Shown here: positions 1-8,358 of the stretch, in pieces
Layout: each line of letters opens with the position of its first letter
How positions within the stretch are numbered: the stretch's first letter is position 1
From: Verrucomicrobiia bacterium
GTDB taxonomy: Bacteria; Verrucomicrobiota; Verrucomicrobiia; Limisphaerales; JADLHS01
DNA: 64,000 nucleotides
Direction of reading: 5' to 3'
Assembly: GCA_023953615.1 (NCBI GenBank)
Contig: JAMLJH010000002.1
Span: 832,592 to 896,591, forward strand
Position numbers and translations under genes: made by a program
Notes under the pieces: generated by a model
What the model was told of the DNA's origin: nothing
Seen by the model: only the letters and a program-made list of their open reading frames with translations
The model's database searches: none

Positions 1-910
1 CATCGTATTCCCGCGCCCGCATGTGGTAGAGGCCGCTCTGTTCTTCCAACCACGCACCGTGGAAGCGGAAATCCCCACCCGTGCCGGTCGGCGCAGCAGT
101 TGTCCCGCTCTGATTCCGCACGTTCCCAAACCCATCGTAATTGATGCTCGCAATCTTCGTCTGGCTCGCGTTCACCAACGCCGCCACGCTTCCCATCGCA
201 TCCTCAAGATAATAAACGGCGTTGCCATTTTCATCGAACCGCAGAATGGGGTCGTCTCCCAGATACACGTAGCCTTGTTGCACCGCACCACTGGCATCGG
301 CTACCAGAAGCGGACTTTCCAAGTCGCTGCCCGGCGTAGGAGCAACGAGGAACTTCCGCATTTCACTTGCGCTGTTCGTCGAGAAGGTTCTCCGGCCACT
401 CGCATCGTGCTGATATGTCACCCAACTTGCTCCGTTCGTCACCGCCGTCACTTGGTCAGCCGTATTGTAGCCGAGATTGAGGGTGGCGCTGTCCCGATTG
501 ATTTGCGTCACCCGCCCACCGCTGTCATAGGTGTAGTTTTCCAAAGTGCTGCCGTTGGCGGCATTTTTGACGGCCGTGATTTGATACCCGCCGCTCACAC
601 TGTTGGTCAGCGTCAACCCGCCTTTCACCAGCTTGATGCGGCTGCCGGACGCATCGTAACCGTAGCTGTTGGTCGTCTGCGGCACACCGCCCGAACTGTA
701 ATACACTTCGTTGGTCAATCGAAGCGCGGCGTCGTATCCAAGCACGGCGTAAGTTCCATCCTCCCGCGTGATCTTGTTCGGTTCACCACCGGCATTGCGC
801 ACGTACGCAAACGATGCCAGCACCGCCCCACTACTCATCTTGTGCGTGATGCCTGCGACGCGGTCGCGCCAATCCGCACCTGGATATTGAATTCGCAACG
901 CCCGAGACAT
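1..910 (-). CDS. RHS-repeat protein, C-terminal part (runs off left edge)
   Basis: Reading the minus strand from ATG at 910 gives an open frame to the window edge. It is rich in YD-repeat motifs such as GYDAALRLTNEVYY, YGYDASGSRIKLV and YTYDSGGRVTQI, and ends in the conserved RHS core segments YYLEDAMGSVAAL, YDGFGNV and the family signature SGLYHMRAREYD. RHS proteins form large beta-barrel shells around a variable C-terminal toxin or effector domain, which would lie beyond the left edge. A TAG stop sits in frame 9 bases before the ATG, so only about 300 residues of repeat are left upstream of the core. Full-length members exceed 1000 residues, so this is a short or 5'-truncated RHS gene. The complete product and any immunity gene cannot be seen. 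Confidence 0.85.
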   Translation of the reverse strand, partial: MSRALRIQYPGADWRDRVAGITHKMSSGAVLASFAYVRNAGGEPNKITREDGTYAVLGYDAALRLTNEVYYSSGGVPQTTNSYGYDASGSRIKLVKGGLTLTNSVSGGYQITAVKNAANGSTLENYTYDSGGRVTQINRDSATLNLGYNTADQVTAVTNGASWVTYQHDASGRRTFSTNSASEMRKFLVAPTPGSDLESPLLVADASGAVQQGYVYLGDDPILRFDENGNAVYYLEDAMGSVAALVNASQTKIASINYDGFGNVRNQSGTTAAPTGTGGDFRFHGAWLEEQSGLYHMRAREYD

Positions 911-916
911 GACCGT

Positions 917-945
917 GTTCTACCGCCACGCCAAATGAGTGTCAA
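917..945 (-). promoter_or_regulatory. candidate sigma70-type promoter of the RHS gene
   Basis: On the minus strand a perfect TTGACA (945 to 940) is followed after 17 bases by TAGAAC (922 to 917). The expected transcription start, about seven bases on, falls on the ATG at 910, which would make a leaderless mRNA. The match may be fortuitous because the gene looks 5'-truncated. Confidence 0.35.
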
Positions 946-1041
946 TAGTGCGGGTGAACTCTTTCACAAAACATCCACGGCAGGGTTTGGTGGCATGGTT
1001 CAGTGCTTGAAACCTTGCGTTGCCTGGCGTTTAATTTTGTT

Positions 1042-1860
1042 GTGCCAACCAAGGTCATCGCGGTCGCAAATCAAAAGGGCGGAGTCGGCAAAACCACCAC
1101 ATCCGTCAATCTGGCGGCGTGTCTGGCGGCGCTGGGACACCGGATTTTGCTGCTGGATTTGGACCCACAGGCCAATGCCACCAGCGGGTTGGGCGTGGAT
1201 AAAATCGAAGGTGCCAGCGCGTACCGGCCGCTGTTCGGCGAAAGTCCGTTGGCGGAAAAAATCAAGGCGACCGCCTTCGAGCGCCTGGCGCTGATTCCCA
1301 GCGAAGTGGATTTGTGCGGGGCGGACGTGGAACTCGCGCGGTCGGAAAATCATTTGCAACGGCTCAGGTTGGCATTGCAACCAATTCGCGAGTCGGGGCA
1401 GCACGATTTAATTCTGATTGATTGTCCGCCGTCGCTCGGGATTTTGACGTTGAACGCGTTTGTGGCGGCGGACGGAGTTTTGGTGCCGCTGCAGTGCGAG
1501 TATTACGCGCTGGAGGGAATTTCGCTGATGAGCAAAATCCTCGGTCAGTTGCGTGAGGCGGGCGTGAATCCGGCCCTGGATATTTTTGGCGTGGTAATGA
1601 CGATGTTCGACGCGCGGACCAAGCTTTCGCGTGAGGTGGTGGACGAAGTGCGCCATCTGCTGGGCGAGCGGGTGTTTGAAACGGTGATTCCCCGCAGCAC
1701 GAAGCTGGCGGAAGCGCCGAGTTTCGGGAAACCCATTATTTACTACGACAAATACAGCGCCAGCGCCGCCGCGTATGAAGTGTTGGCGGGCGAAATCGCC
1801 GCGCGTCTGCAATTGCCCCGGGTTGCGGCGACCAGTGTAAGCGCGGCTTCCGCTCAGTAG
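1042..1860 (+). CDS. parA: ParA/Soj family ATPase
   Basis: A 272-residue ParA-type partition ATPase. It shows the deviant Walker A motif KGGVGKTT near residue 12, the DLDPQANAT box, the Walker B-like LILIDCPPSLG, and the C-terminal signature STKLAEAPSFGKPI typical of chromosomal Soj proteins. These dimerise on ATP binding and coat the nucleoid to position origins together with ParB. GTG 1042 is chosen because it starts directly before the conserved N-terminal strand (PTKVIAVANQKGG); an in-frame GTG at 1003 would add 13 unconserved residues. No Shine-Dalgarno sequence is evident. ParB does not follow, as it usually does: the next gene is a flavin reductase, so its partner must be elsewhere. 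Confidence 0.92.
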   Translation: MPTKVIAVANQKGGVGKTTTSVNLAACLAALGHRILLLDLDPQANATSGLGVDKIEGASAYRPLFGESPLAEKIKATAFERLALIPSEVDLCGADVELARSENHLQRLRLALQPIRESGQHDLILIDCPPSLGILTLNAFVAADGVLVPLQCEYYALEGISLMSKILGQLREAGVNPALDIFGVVMTMFDARTKLSREVVDEVRHLLGERVFETVIPRSTKLAEAPSFGKPIIYYDKYSASAAAYEVLAGEIAARLQLPRVAATSVSAASAQ

Positions 1861-1995
1861 CGGTTGCTTCGTTGTGGCTGGGATTGAGCCAGACACCGGT
1901 TGGTTTAATGACGAGTGTGTTTTCAACGCGCTCGGCCCGGGCAATCCAAGGTAATAACTTTACAGAACCGTCGAATATCATAATCTCGATTTTTT

Positions 1996-2712
1996 ATGGC
2001 GCGCGAACCTGTAGAAATGTTGATTGAAACCGTGACCACGGAACTGCCGGATACCAAGACCCTCCGACTGAAGTGGCCGGAGGGGCATGATCCCACTTTT
2101 CTGACGGGGCAATTCATCACGTTGTACTGGCCGGACACGCCGAATTACAAACGTGCGTATTCGCTATCGTCTTGCGCGCTGGATCGCGGCGCTTACGAGG
2201 TCACGGTCAAACGCGATGGCAAAATGGGCACGCGGATCGTGGATTGGGCCAAGCCGGGCGACAAGATGTTCGTCCTGCCGCCGACGGGTCGGTTTCTGCC
2301 GGTCCTCGAACCGAACAAACATCTCATTTGCATTGCGGGCGGGTCGGGCGTGACGCCGTTTCGCGCGTTTGCGCGGGAGGCGACCCGGCGGAAATTGGAG
2401 ACGCGCCTCACGGTGCTTTACAGTGTGCGCACCACCAACGACATCATTTTCAAACAGGAATTTCACGAGCTGGCGCTGGCGAATCCCAACTTTAATTTTT
2501 ATGTGACCTGCACTCGCTTGAGTGAGGAAGATCCGTGGGACGGTCGGCGCGGGCGCATCCACGCGTCCTGGATCAAGGAACACGTTCACGATCTGGCCAA
2601 CACGGTTTTTTACGCCTGTGGCCCGAACGCGCTGGTGGAGGCGACGGAAGAATTGGTGCTGCACGGTTTGAACGTGCCCAAAGCGCAGATGAAGACAGAA
2701 AAGTGGGGTTGA
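1996..2712 (+). CDS. FAD/NAD(P)-binding oxidoreductase (ferredoxin reductase type)
   Basis: A 238-residue ferredoxin-NADP+ reductase-like flavoprotein. The N-terminal beta-barrel carries the FAD motif RAYSLSS (about residues 54-60). The C-terminal nucleotide-binding domain has the glycine motif GGSGVTPFRAF and the CGP motif YACGPNALV. There is no plant-type 2Fe-2S domain at either end, so it must pass electrons to or from a separate carrier such as ferredoxin, flavodoxin or an oxygenase. The C-terminal residues KTEKWG resemble those of the VanB/BenC-like reductase group. It lies 88 bases upstream of gcvT in the same direction. Its physiological partner cannot be told from the window. Confidence 0.85.
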   Translation: MAREPVEMLIETVTTELPDTKTLRLKWPEGHDPTFLTGQFITLYWPDTPNYKRAYSLSSCALDRGAYEVTVKRDGKMGTRIVDWAKPGDKMFVLPPTGRFLPVLEPNKHLICIAGGSGVTPFRAFAREATRRKLETRLTVLYSVRTTNDIIFKQEFHELALANPNFNFYVTCTRLSEEDPWDGRRGRIHASWIKEHVHDLANTVFYACGPNALVEATEELVLHGLNVPKAQMKTEKWG

Positions 2713-2800
2713 TCCGTGGAAAGCCGCCCGGTTGGTTAAATGACCCGGTGGCGCGTTATCCGGTCGCCTTGACGGCGTTTATTTTTTAATTTCAGCTCTT

Positions 2801-3949
2801 ATGTTAAAGCGCACACCTCTTTACGCGACGCACCAAAAAGCCGGCGGCAAGCTCATCGAATTCGGCGGCTGGGAAATGCCGGTGCAATACACCTCGATCA
2901 TGGATGAGCACCAGACGGTGCGCCAGGCGGCGGGTATTTTTGATATTTCCCACATGGGCGAAATCACGGTGAGCGGGGCCGCGGCGGAAGCATTTCTCAA
3001 CCACGTTTTTACCAACGACATTCGCAAACTCACGCCCGGACTGGGGCAATACACGCTGATGTGCAACGAGCGCGGGGGTGTGCTGGATGACCTTTACGTT
3101 TATCAACTTTCCACGGGAATTTATTTCCTCATCGTCAACGCTTCCCGGACGCAAGCGGATGCGGCGTGGTTGCAGGCGCAGGCGGTGAAGTTCAAGTCAC
3201 CGGGCGCGGATTTGAATTTGACCGATGCGTCGCACAATTATTCCGCCGTGGCGGTGCAGGGGCCGCGGGTGAAGGAGTTTATCAACGCTTGCATTTCCGG
3301 CGCTTCGGTTTCCGCCAAACGCGTGGCGAGCGTCACGGACTTGAAAAAGAATGAGATTGGCGGTTTCGTTTTTGAAAACGGCAGCGTGTTGGTGTCGCGC
3401 ACCGGATACACGGGTGAGGATGGATTTGAAATCGTGGGGGAAGGCCCGGCCATCCAGCGGGTGTGGGACACGGTGTTGGCCCAAGGCGCGGCGTTCGGCA
3501 TCAAACCCTGCGGTTTGGGCGCGCGCGACACCTTGCGCACGGAGGTTGGTTATCCGCTCTACGGTCACGAGCTGGATGAAAACACCACGCCGATTGAAGC
3601 CGGGCTTGGATTTTTTGTGGCCCTGGACAAAGGCGATTTTATCGGGCGGACAGTTTTATCCGAACAAAAAGCCAATGGCGTGAAGAAGAAATGTATCGCT
3701 TTCAAGCTGACCGAAAAGGCCGCGCCGCCGCGTCCCGGCTATCCGATTTGGATCAACGGTGCGCCTGCCGGACAGGTGGTCAGCGGCACGCAAAGTCCAT
3801 CGCTGGGGATCGGGATTGGCCTGGGTTACGTGCCGCCGGAATGGGCCAAAGCCGATACGAAGATTGAGATTGAAGCGCGGGGCCGTCGGGCCGCCGCCGT
3901 GATTGTTCGCAAGCCGATTTACAAACCCAAGCAACCGCCGGCGCAATGA
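2801..3949 (+). CDS. gcvT: glycine cleavage system aminomethyltransferase (T protein)
   Basis: A 382-residue T protein, which transfers the methylene group from aminomethyl-lipoyl H protein to tetrahydrofolate and releases ammonia. Diagnostic features are the N-terminal KRTPLYATHQKAGGKLIEF, the folate-site segment CNERGGVLDDLYVYQL containing the catalytic aspartate, SRTGYTGEDGFEI, and GARDTLRTEVGYPLYGHEL. The C-terminal barrel domain is complete. The genes for the H and P proteins (gcvH, gcvP) are not in this window, so the glycine cleavage genes are split or lie elsewhere. Confidence 0.95.
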   Translation: MLKRTPLYATHQKAGGKLIEFGGWEMPVQYTSIMDEHQTVRQAAGIFDISHMGEITVSGAAAEAFLNHVFTNDIRKLTPGLGQYTLMCNERGGVLDDLYVYQLSTGIYFLIVNASRTQADAAWLQAQAVKFKSPGADLNLTDASHNYSAVAVQGPRVKEFINACISGASVSAKRVASVTDLKKNEIGGFVFENGSVLVSRTGYTGEDGFEIVGEGPAIQRVWDTVLAQGAAFGIKPCGLGARDTLRTEVGYPLYGHELDENTTPIEAGLGFFVALDKGDFIGRTVLSEQKANGVKKKCIAFKLTEKAAPPRPGYPIWINGAPAGQVVSGTQSPSLGIGIGLGYVPPEWAKADTKIEIEARGRRAAAVIVRKPIYKPKQPPAQ

Positions 3950-4052
3950 GGAGTCCCTTCGCGCGCACGCTGCCGCCGCCAAACGGTTGACCATGAAACT
4001 TTTTGAGAACGCTCTTGCGCCACAGTGCAAGGAAACCGTATAAGTCGCCACC

Positions 4053-5414
4053 GTGAATTGTGAAAACCTGCCCCGTCCAACGGTTGACAAACCGTCCGGC
4101 CACCACCGGCGCGTCCGTGCGATTCGCTTCCGACAATTCGGCGGCTTTCTGCTTGCGCTAATTTTGCTGCCATTGGCGGCGCGGACCGAGCTGGCGGAAA
4201 ACCGGGTTTTGGAGCTGGATGGCAATGGCAGTTACGTCGAATTGCCGCCGGATATTTTCCACGACTTGAAGGAGGTTACCGTCGAGGTTTGGGCGAAGTG
4301 GGCGCAGTTTAACAAGTATTCGCGCCTCTTTGAGTTTGGTGCCGCTCAAAACTCGATGAGTGTGTTCAATCATTTCACCGATCCGGATCTGCGCTTTAAT
4401 CTCTACCCCAAATACATCAACAACGAGCAGCGATTTAACTATGTGGCTCGCGCCAACGGCGTGTTGCGGAGCAATGAATGGATGCACATTGCGGCGGTGG
4501 CGGGTTCGGGCGGCATGAAGTTATATCTGAACGGCGAAGTGGTGGCCTTGAACACGAACGCCGCGTCTTTGGCCGATATTCAAGGCGTGCAAACCAACCG
4601 GCTGGGGCGCGGCCTCACGCTGAATCCGATTGACCAGGATTTTCGAGGGCAGCTTGACGAGGTGCGCGTTTGGAACTATCAACGCACGCCTGAGCAGATT
4701 CGCAAAAATATGAACCGGCGGCTGGCGGGCAGCGAGCCGGGATTGGTTGGACTTTGGAATTTCGAGGATGGACGCGCGAGCGATGCGACCCCGCGAGCCA
4801 ACCACGGCAAACTGATCGGTCAGGCGCGGGTGGTGGTTCCGGACTTTCCGGGAGGCTTGCAATTGATCGCCTCGGAACTGATCGCCACGCCGACGGCGGT
4901 GCCCGGCGCCGCTCCCGCCAGCGCCGTCTCGCCCCGGGAAATTTGGTATGGTTGGATTGCGGGCGCGTTGGTGTTGATCGCCGCGTTATTGTTCTGGGTG
5001 GCGCTGCTTTTGAAACGGCATCGTGTCAGGACTCCAGCCTCGACGGAAGGGACTTCCACCACGCTGCTGCCATCGGCCAGAGTCGCTGGAACGAGCATGC
5101 AGGAGCAGGCGCTGGCGGAGTTGACGGAATTTGCCAAGCAAAGTCTGGTGCAGGGACTTTATTCACAGCGCAACGCGCTTTTGGAAACGCAACACAAGGC
5201 GCAGCAGGAACTGGCCGAGTTGGAAGCGCGCTTTGTGGCGTTGAAGCTGCCGGAGCGGATTCAGGCCTACGAACGGCGCATCGTGGAATTGGAACGCGAC
5301 CTGGAATCGCGCACTGGCGAGTTGCGCGAGTTGACGAAAGCCACCTTGTCTTTGCTGCGCCGCAAGGTTGCCGAAGAGCGCGAGCTGGATCGAACGTCGC
5401 CGCGCTTTAACTAA
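4053..5414 (+). CDS. membrane-anchored LamG-domain protein with cytoplasmic coiled coil
   Basis: A 453-residue protein of unknown role starting at GTG 4053. A basic N-terminus precedes a signal or anchor helix (about residues 29-43). Residues 50-265 form a LamG/concanavalin-like domain (VLELDGNGSYVELP, VTVEVWAKW, NEWMHIAAV, GQLDEVRVWNYQRT). A proline/alanine-rich linker leads to one strong transmembrane segment (299-320), and residues 350-445 are a charged heptad-rich coiled coil. This predicts a periplasmic glycan- or ligand-binding domain tied through the inner membrane to an internal coiled-coil tail. It is convergent with the next gene, with 28 bases between the stops. No enzymatic motif is visible. 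Confidence 0.75.
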   Translation: MNCENLPRPTVDKPSGHHRRVRAIRFRQFGGFLLALILLPLAARTELAENRVLELDGNGSYVELPPDIFHDLKEVTVEVWAKWAQFNKYSRLFEFGAAQNSMSVFNHFTDPDLRFNLYPKYINNEQRFNYVARANGVLRSNEWMHIAAVAGSGGMKLYLNGEVVALNTNAASLADIQGVQTNRLGRGLTLNPIDQDFRGQLDEVRVWNYQRTPEQIRKNMNRRLAGSEPGLVGLWNFEDGRASDATPRANHGKLIGQARVVVPDFPGGLQLIASELIATPTAVPGAAPASAVSPREIWYGWIAGALVLIAALLFWVALLLKRHRVRTPASTEGTSTTLLPSARVAGTSMQEQALAELTEFAKQSLVQGLYSQRNALLETQHKAQQELAELEARFVALKLPERIQAYERRIVELERDLESRTGELRELTKATLSLLRRKVAEERELDRTSPRFN

Positions 5415-5442
5415 GCCCGTTCAACCGCGCCCGGCTGGGGTT

Positions 5443-6306
5443 TTATTTCCCCGCCAACCCTTTCAAATAAGCAAGGATGAGTTCTGGCAGGGCGTCGCTG
5501 TAACCGCCTTCCAGCAAGCTGAACAGGGGAACGCCCATGCGCCGCAGTTCGGCGCCCAACCAGTGGAAATCCTTGGCCAATAACGGACTGTTGGCGAGTG
5601 GGTCCTGCGCGTAAGCGTCGAAGCCTGCGGAGACGGCAATCAGCTCCGGGTGGAACCCGCGCAAATCATCCAGCGCCTCGCCCAACACCGCCCGATAAAT
5701 TTCACGCGAGCTGTGGGGCGCCACCGGATAATTAAAGCAGTTGTTGCCAACATTGGTCGCCCCCGTGCCGGGGTAACACGGATATTCGTGGACGGAATAA
5801 AAAGCCGCACCGGGCACGTCACGGAGGAAATCTTCCGTGCCATTGCCGTGATGCACATCAAAATCAAATACCGCCACCCGCCGCGTTCCCTTCCGCAACG
5901 CATGTTGTACCGCGATGGCGATGTTGTTCAGATAACAAAAACCCATCGGGTGCAGCCGCGTGGCGTGGTGGCCGGGCGGACGCATCAAACTGAAAACGGA
6001 TTGGCCCGCTTGCGCGTGTTCCAGTGCCAGCAGAGCGGCGCCGGCGGAGAGGCGGGCGATGGCTTCAATACGAGGAAACCACGGCGTGTCCGCATCAAAA
6101 TCCTGAGCCGCGCGCAGTCGGCCGACGTACTCTGCCGAGTGGGTTTGGAGGAGAATTTCATCGCGTATGGGTTCGGGCGCCACCCAGGTGAGATCGAGTT
6201 CCGTTGGCTCGATCAGCCTCGCCACGGTGGCAGTTATTCGGGCCGGCCGCTCGGGATGCCCGTGGCTTTCGTAACCGGTACAGCGATCATCGGTAATAAC
6301 GTACAC
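5443..6306 (-). CDS. histone deacetylase-family protein (class II-like amidohydrolase)
   Basis: A 287-residue zinc amidohydrolase of the HDAC/AcuC/acetylpolyamine amidohydrolase superfamily. The active-site signatures are present: RPPGHHA with tandem histidines 113-114, FDFDVHHGNGT with zinc ligands D150 and H152, SAGFDAY with ligand D230, and LEGGY near 265. The N-terminal YESHGHPERPARI is also typical. Bacterial members deacetylate small molecules such as acetylpolyamines, or acetyl-lysine proteins; the substrate here is not evident. It stands alone between convergent and divergent neighbours. Confidence 0.92.
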   Translation of the reverse strand: MYVITDDRCTGYESHGHPERPARITATVARLIEPTELDLTWVAPEPIRDEILLQTHSAEYVGRLRAAQDFDADTPWFPRIEAIARLSAGAALLALEHAQAGQSVFSLMRPPGHHATRLHPMGFCYLNNIAIAVQHALRKGTRRVAVFDFDVHHGNGTEDFLRDVPGAAFYSVHEYPCYPGTGATNVGNNCFNYPVAPHSSREIYRAVLGEALDDLRGFHPELIAVSAGFDAYAQDPLANSPLLAKDFHWLGAELRRMGVPLFSLLEGGYSDALPELILAYLKGLAGK

Positions 6307-6490
6307 GCCCTGATGAAATAGAATGTAACGCGAATCGTCACGCTGAAATGCGGAGGGGGTGGCGTTAAACGGTCAGATGGTAGCGGCGTTAAAACGGGGA
6401 ATTCTGGTAACGGGCCGGGTTTTTAACTTTTGCAATAAGCGGGACAGAACCGCGTTTGACCCGGTTTCGCTTTTTCCGCACACTCGATGT

Positions 6491-7570
6491 ATGGCGAATT
6501 CATTTGGCACACTGTTTCGAATCACGACCTGGGGCGAGTCGCACGGGGCCGGAATTGGCGTGGTTGTGGATGGTTGCCCGCCGCGTCTGAAGCTGACGGA
6601 AGCGGATCTGCAACCGGATTTGGACCGGCGGCGCCCGGGACAATCGCCCATTGTGACGCCCCGCAAGGAAACGGACGCGGTGCAGATTCTCTCCGGCACG
6701 TTCGAAGGGCGAACCTTGGGCACGCCAATTTCCATGTGGGTGAAGAACACCGATCAACGCCCGGAAGCTTATCTGGAGATGGCCGAGAAGTTTCGTCCGT
6801 CCCACGCGGATTACACGTATCAAGCCAAGTTTGGCATCCGGGCGTGGCCGGGTGGCGGCCGCACCAGCGCTCGCGAAACGGTCGGGCGCGTCGCGGCGGG
6901 CGCAATCGCCAAGAAAATTTTGCGCGAAAAATTTGGCGTGGAAGTATTGGCGTGCGTTTCGCAGGTGCAAAACCTTTCCATGAAAGTGGACGTGGAAAAA
7001 CTGCGCTACGCCGACATCGAATCCAATCTGGTGCGCTGTCCAGACCCGGTCATTGCCCAGAAGATGATCCAGTTGATTGAGGCGGCCCGCAGTCAGGGCA
7101 ACACCATCGGTGGAATCATCACCGGCGTGGCGCGCGGCGTGCCGCCGGGGTGGGGCGAGCCGGTGTTTGACCGGTTAGAAGCGGATCTGGCGAAGGCCAT
7201 GCTGAGTCTGCCCGCGACGAAAGGATTCGAAGTGGGCAGCGGGTTTGGCGGCGTGACCATGACGGGGTTGGAACACAATGATCCGTTTCGCATGAAAGAC
7301 GGCAAAGTGCGGACTACCTCCAACCGTTCCGGCGGCATTCAAGGCGGCATCAGCAATGGCGAGACGATTTATTTTCGCGTGGCGTTCAAGCCGGTTGCCA
7401 CCGTGATGCACGAGCAACCAACGGTTTCCACCAAATTCGAAAACACAACGCTCAAAGGGCGCGGTCGGCACGATCCGTGTGTGTTGCCGCGCGCCGTGCC
7501 GCTGGTGGAGGCCATGACGGCTTTGGTGCTGGTGGATCATGCGCTGCGCCACAAGGCGCAGTGCGGATGA
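6491..7570 (+). CDS. aroC: chorismate synthase
   Basis: A 359-residue chorismate synthase, which makes chorismate from 5-enolpyruvylshikimate 3-phosphate using reduced FMN, the last shared step of aromatic biosynthesis. Family signatures are [12 protein letters not shown] at the start, [29 protein letters not shown], the [20 protein letters not shown] stretch, and [15 protein letters not shown] 6491 fits the family N-terminus ([16 protein letters not shown]); the frame is open upstream to 6359 but that part is unconserved. The gene converges on lpxA, with only nine bases between the stops. Confidence 0.97.
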   Translation: MANSFGTLFRITTWGESHGAGIGVVVDGCPPRLKLTEADLQPDLDRRRPGQSPIVTPRKETDAVQILSGTFEGRTLGTPISMWVKNTDQRPEAYLEMAEKFRPSHADYTYQAKFGIRAWPGGGRTSARETVGRVAAGAIAKKILREKFGVEVLACVSQVQNLSMKVDVEKLRYADIESNLVRCPDPVIAQKMIQLIEAARSQGNTIGGIITGVARGVPPGWGEPVFDRLEADLAKAMLSLPATKGFEVGSGFGGVTMTGLEHNDPFRMKDGKVRTTSNRSGGIQGGISNGETIYFRVAFKPVATVMHEQPTVSTKFENTTLKGRGRHDPCVLPRAVPLVEAMTALVLVDHALRHKAQCG

Positions 7571-7579
7571 CGCGGGCGG

Positions 7580-8347
7580 TCAGTGGGTGATTCCGCGTTC
7601 GCTCGTGGCGACGAACCCGAGGAGATGTTCCACCTCCGGACTGGACGGCACTTCCTGTCGCGCTTTTTCCAGGGCGTTGGACGTGGTTAATCCGTCGCGG
7701 AACAGAATTTTGTAAGCGTGGCGGAGGGCGCTTTGCGTGGCTTCACTGACGCCGTGGCGCTCCAGGCCGATTTTGTTGATGGTGCGAATGCGCGCCGGGC
7801 TGCCGTCGGCCAACATGAACGGCGGCATGTCCTGCCGGATCTTCGAGCAGCCCCCAATCATGGCCAGTTTACCAACGCGACAAAATTGATGCACCGCCAC
7901 GTAACCACCCAGCACCGCATGGTCTTCCACCACGGCGTGACCGGCCAGCCCGGCGAAGTTTGACATGATGATGTAATCGCCCAACTGGCAATCATGCGCG
8001 ATGTGCGTATAAGCCAGCAGGTTGTTGTGCGAACCAATCCGCGTGGCTGCGGTTTCATCGGTGGCGCTATGCACGGTGACGCCTTCGCGGATGGTGTTAT
8101 GGTTGCCGATTTCCACCCACGTTACGCCGCCTTTCCACTTCAAATCCTGCGAGCGCAAACCGAGGCTGGCGAACGGAAAAATCTGGTTGTCGTGACCCAA
8201 CCGAATGTGGCCGTCAATGACGACGTGCGAATATAGCTTGCATCGGTCGCCCAGTTCGACATGCGGACCAACGACGCAGTACGGACCAATTTCGCAGTCC
8301 GCGCCGATCCGGGCATCGGGATGAATGACAGCGGTGGAATGAATCAT
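7580..8347 (-). CDS. lpxA: UDP-N-acetylglucosamine acyltransferase
   Basis: A 255-residue LpxA, catalysing the first committed step of lipid A synthesis (transfer of a hydroxyacyl chain from ACP to UDP-GlcNAc). The N-terminal two thirds are left-handed parallel beta-helix hexapeptide repeats (IHPDARIGADCEIGPYCVVG). AYTHIAHDCQLGD holds the catalytic histidine region, and the C-terminal helical domain is present. ATG 8347 starts 11 bases after the stop of the LpxC/FabZ gene upstream, so the two are almost certainly co-transcribed. Together they show that the organism builds a lipopolysaccharide-type outer membrane. Confidence 0.96.
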   Translation of the reverse strand: MIHSTAVIHPDARIGADCEIGPYCVVGPHVELGDRCKLYSHVVIDGHIRLGHDNQIFPFASLGLRSQDLKWKGGVTWVEIGNHNTIREGVTVHSATDETAATRIGSHNNLLAYTHIAHDCQLGDYIIMSNFAGLAGHAVVEDHAVLGGYVAVHQFCRVGKLAMIGGCSKIRQDMPPFMLADGSPARIRTINKIGLERHGVSEATQSALRHAYKILFRDGLTTSNALEKARQEVPSSPEVEHLLGFVATSERGITH

Positions 8348-8358
8348 GGCCCAGCGAT

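Noticed and set aside
23..1294. 423-codon plus-strand frame over the left edge
   Set aside because: It is antisense to the RHS reading frame, which shows clear YD repeats and the core signature; at its end it runs in the wrong frame through parA.
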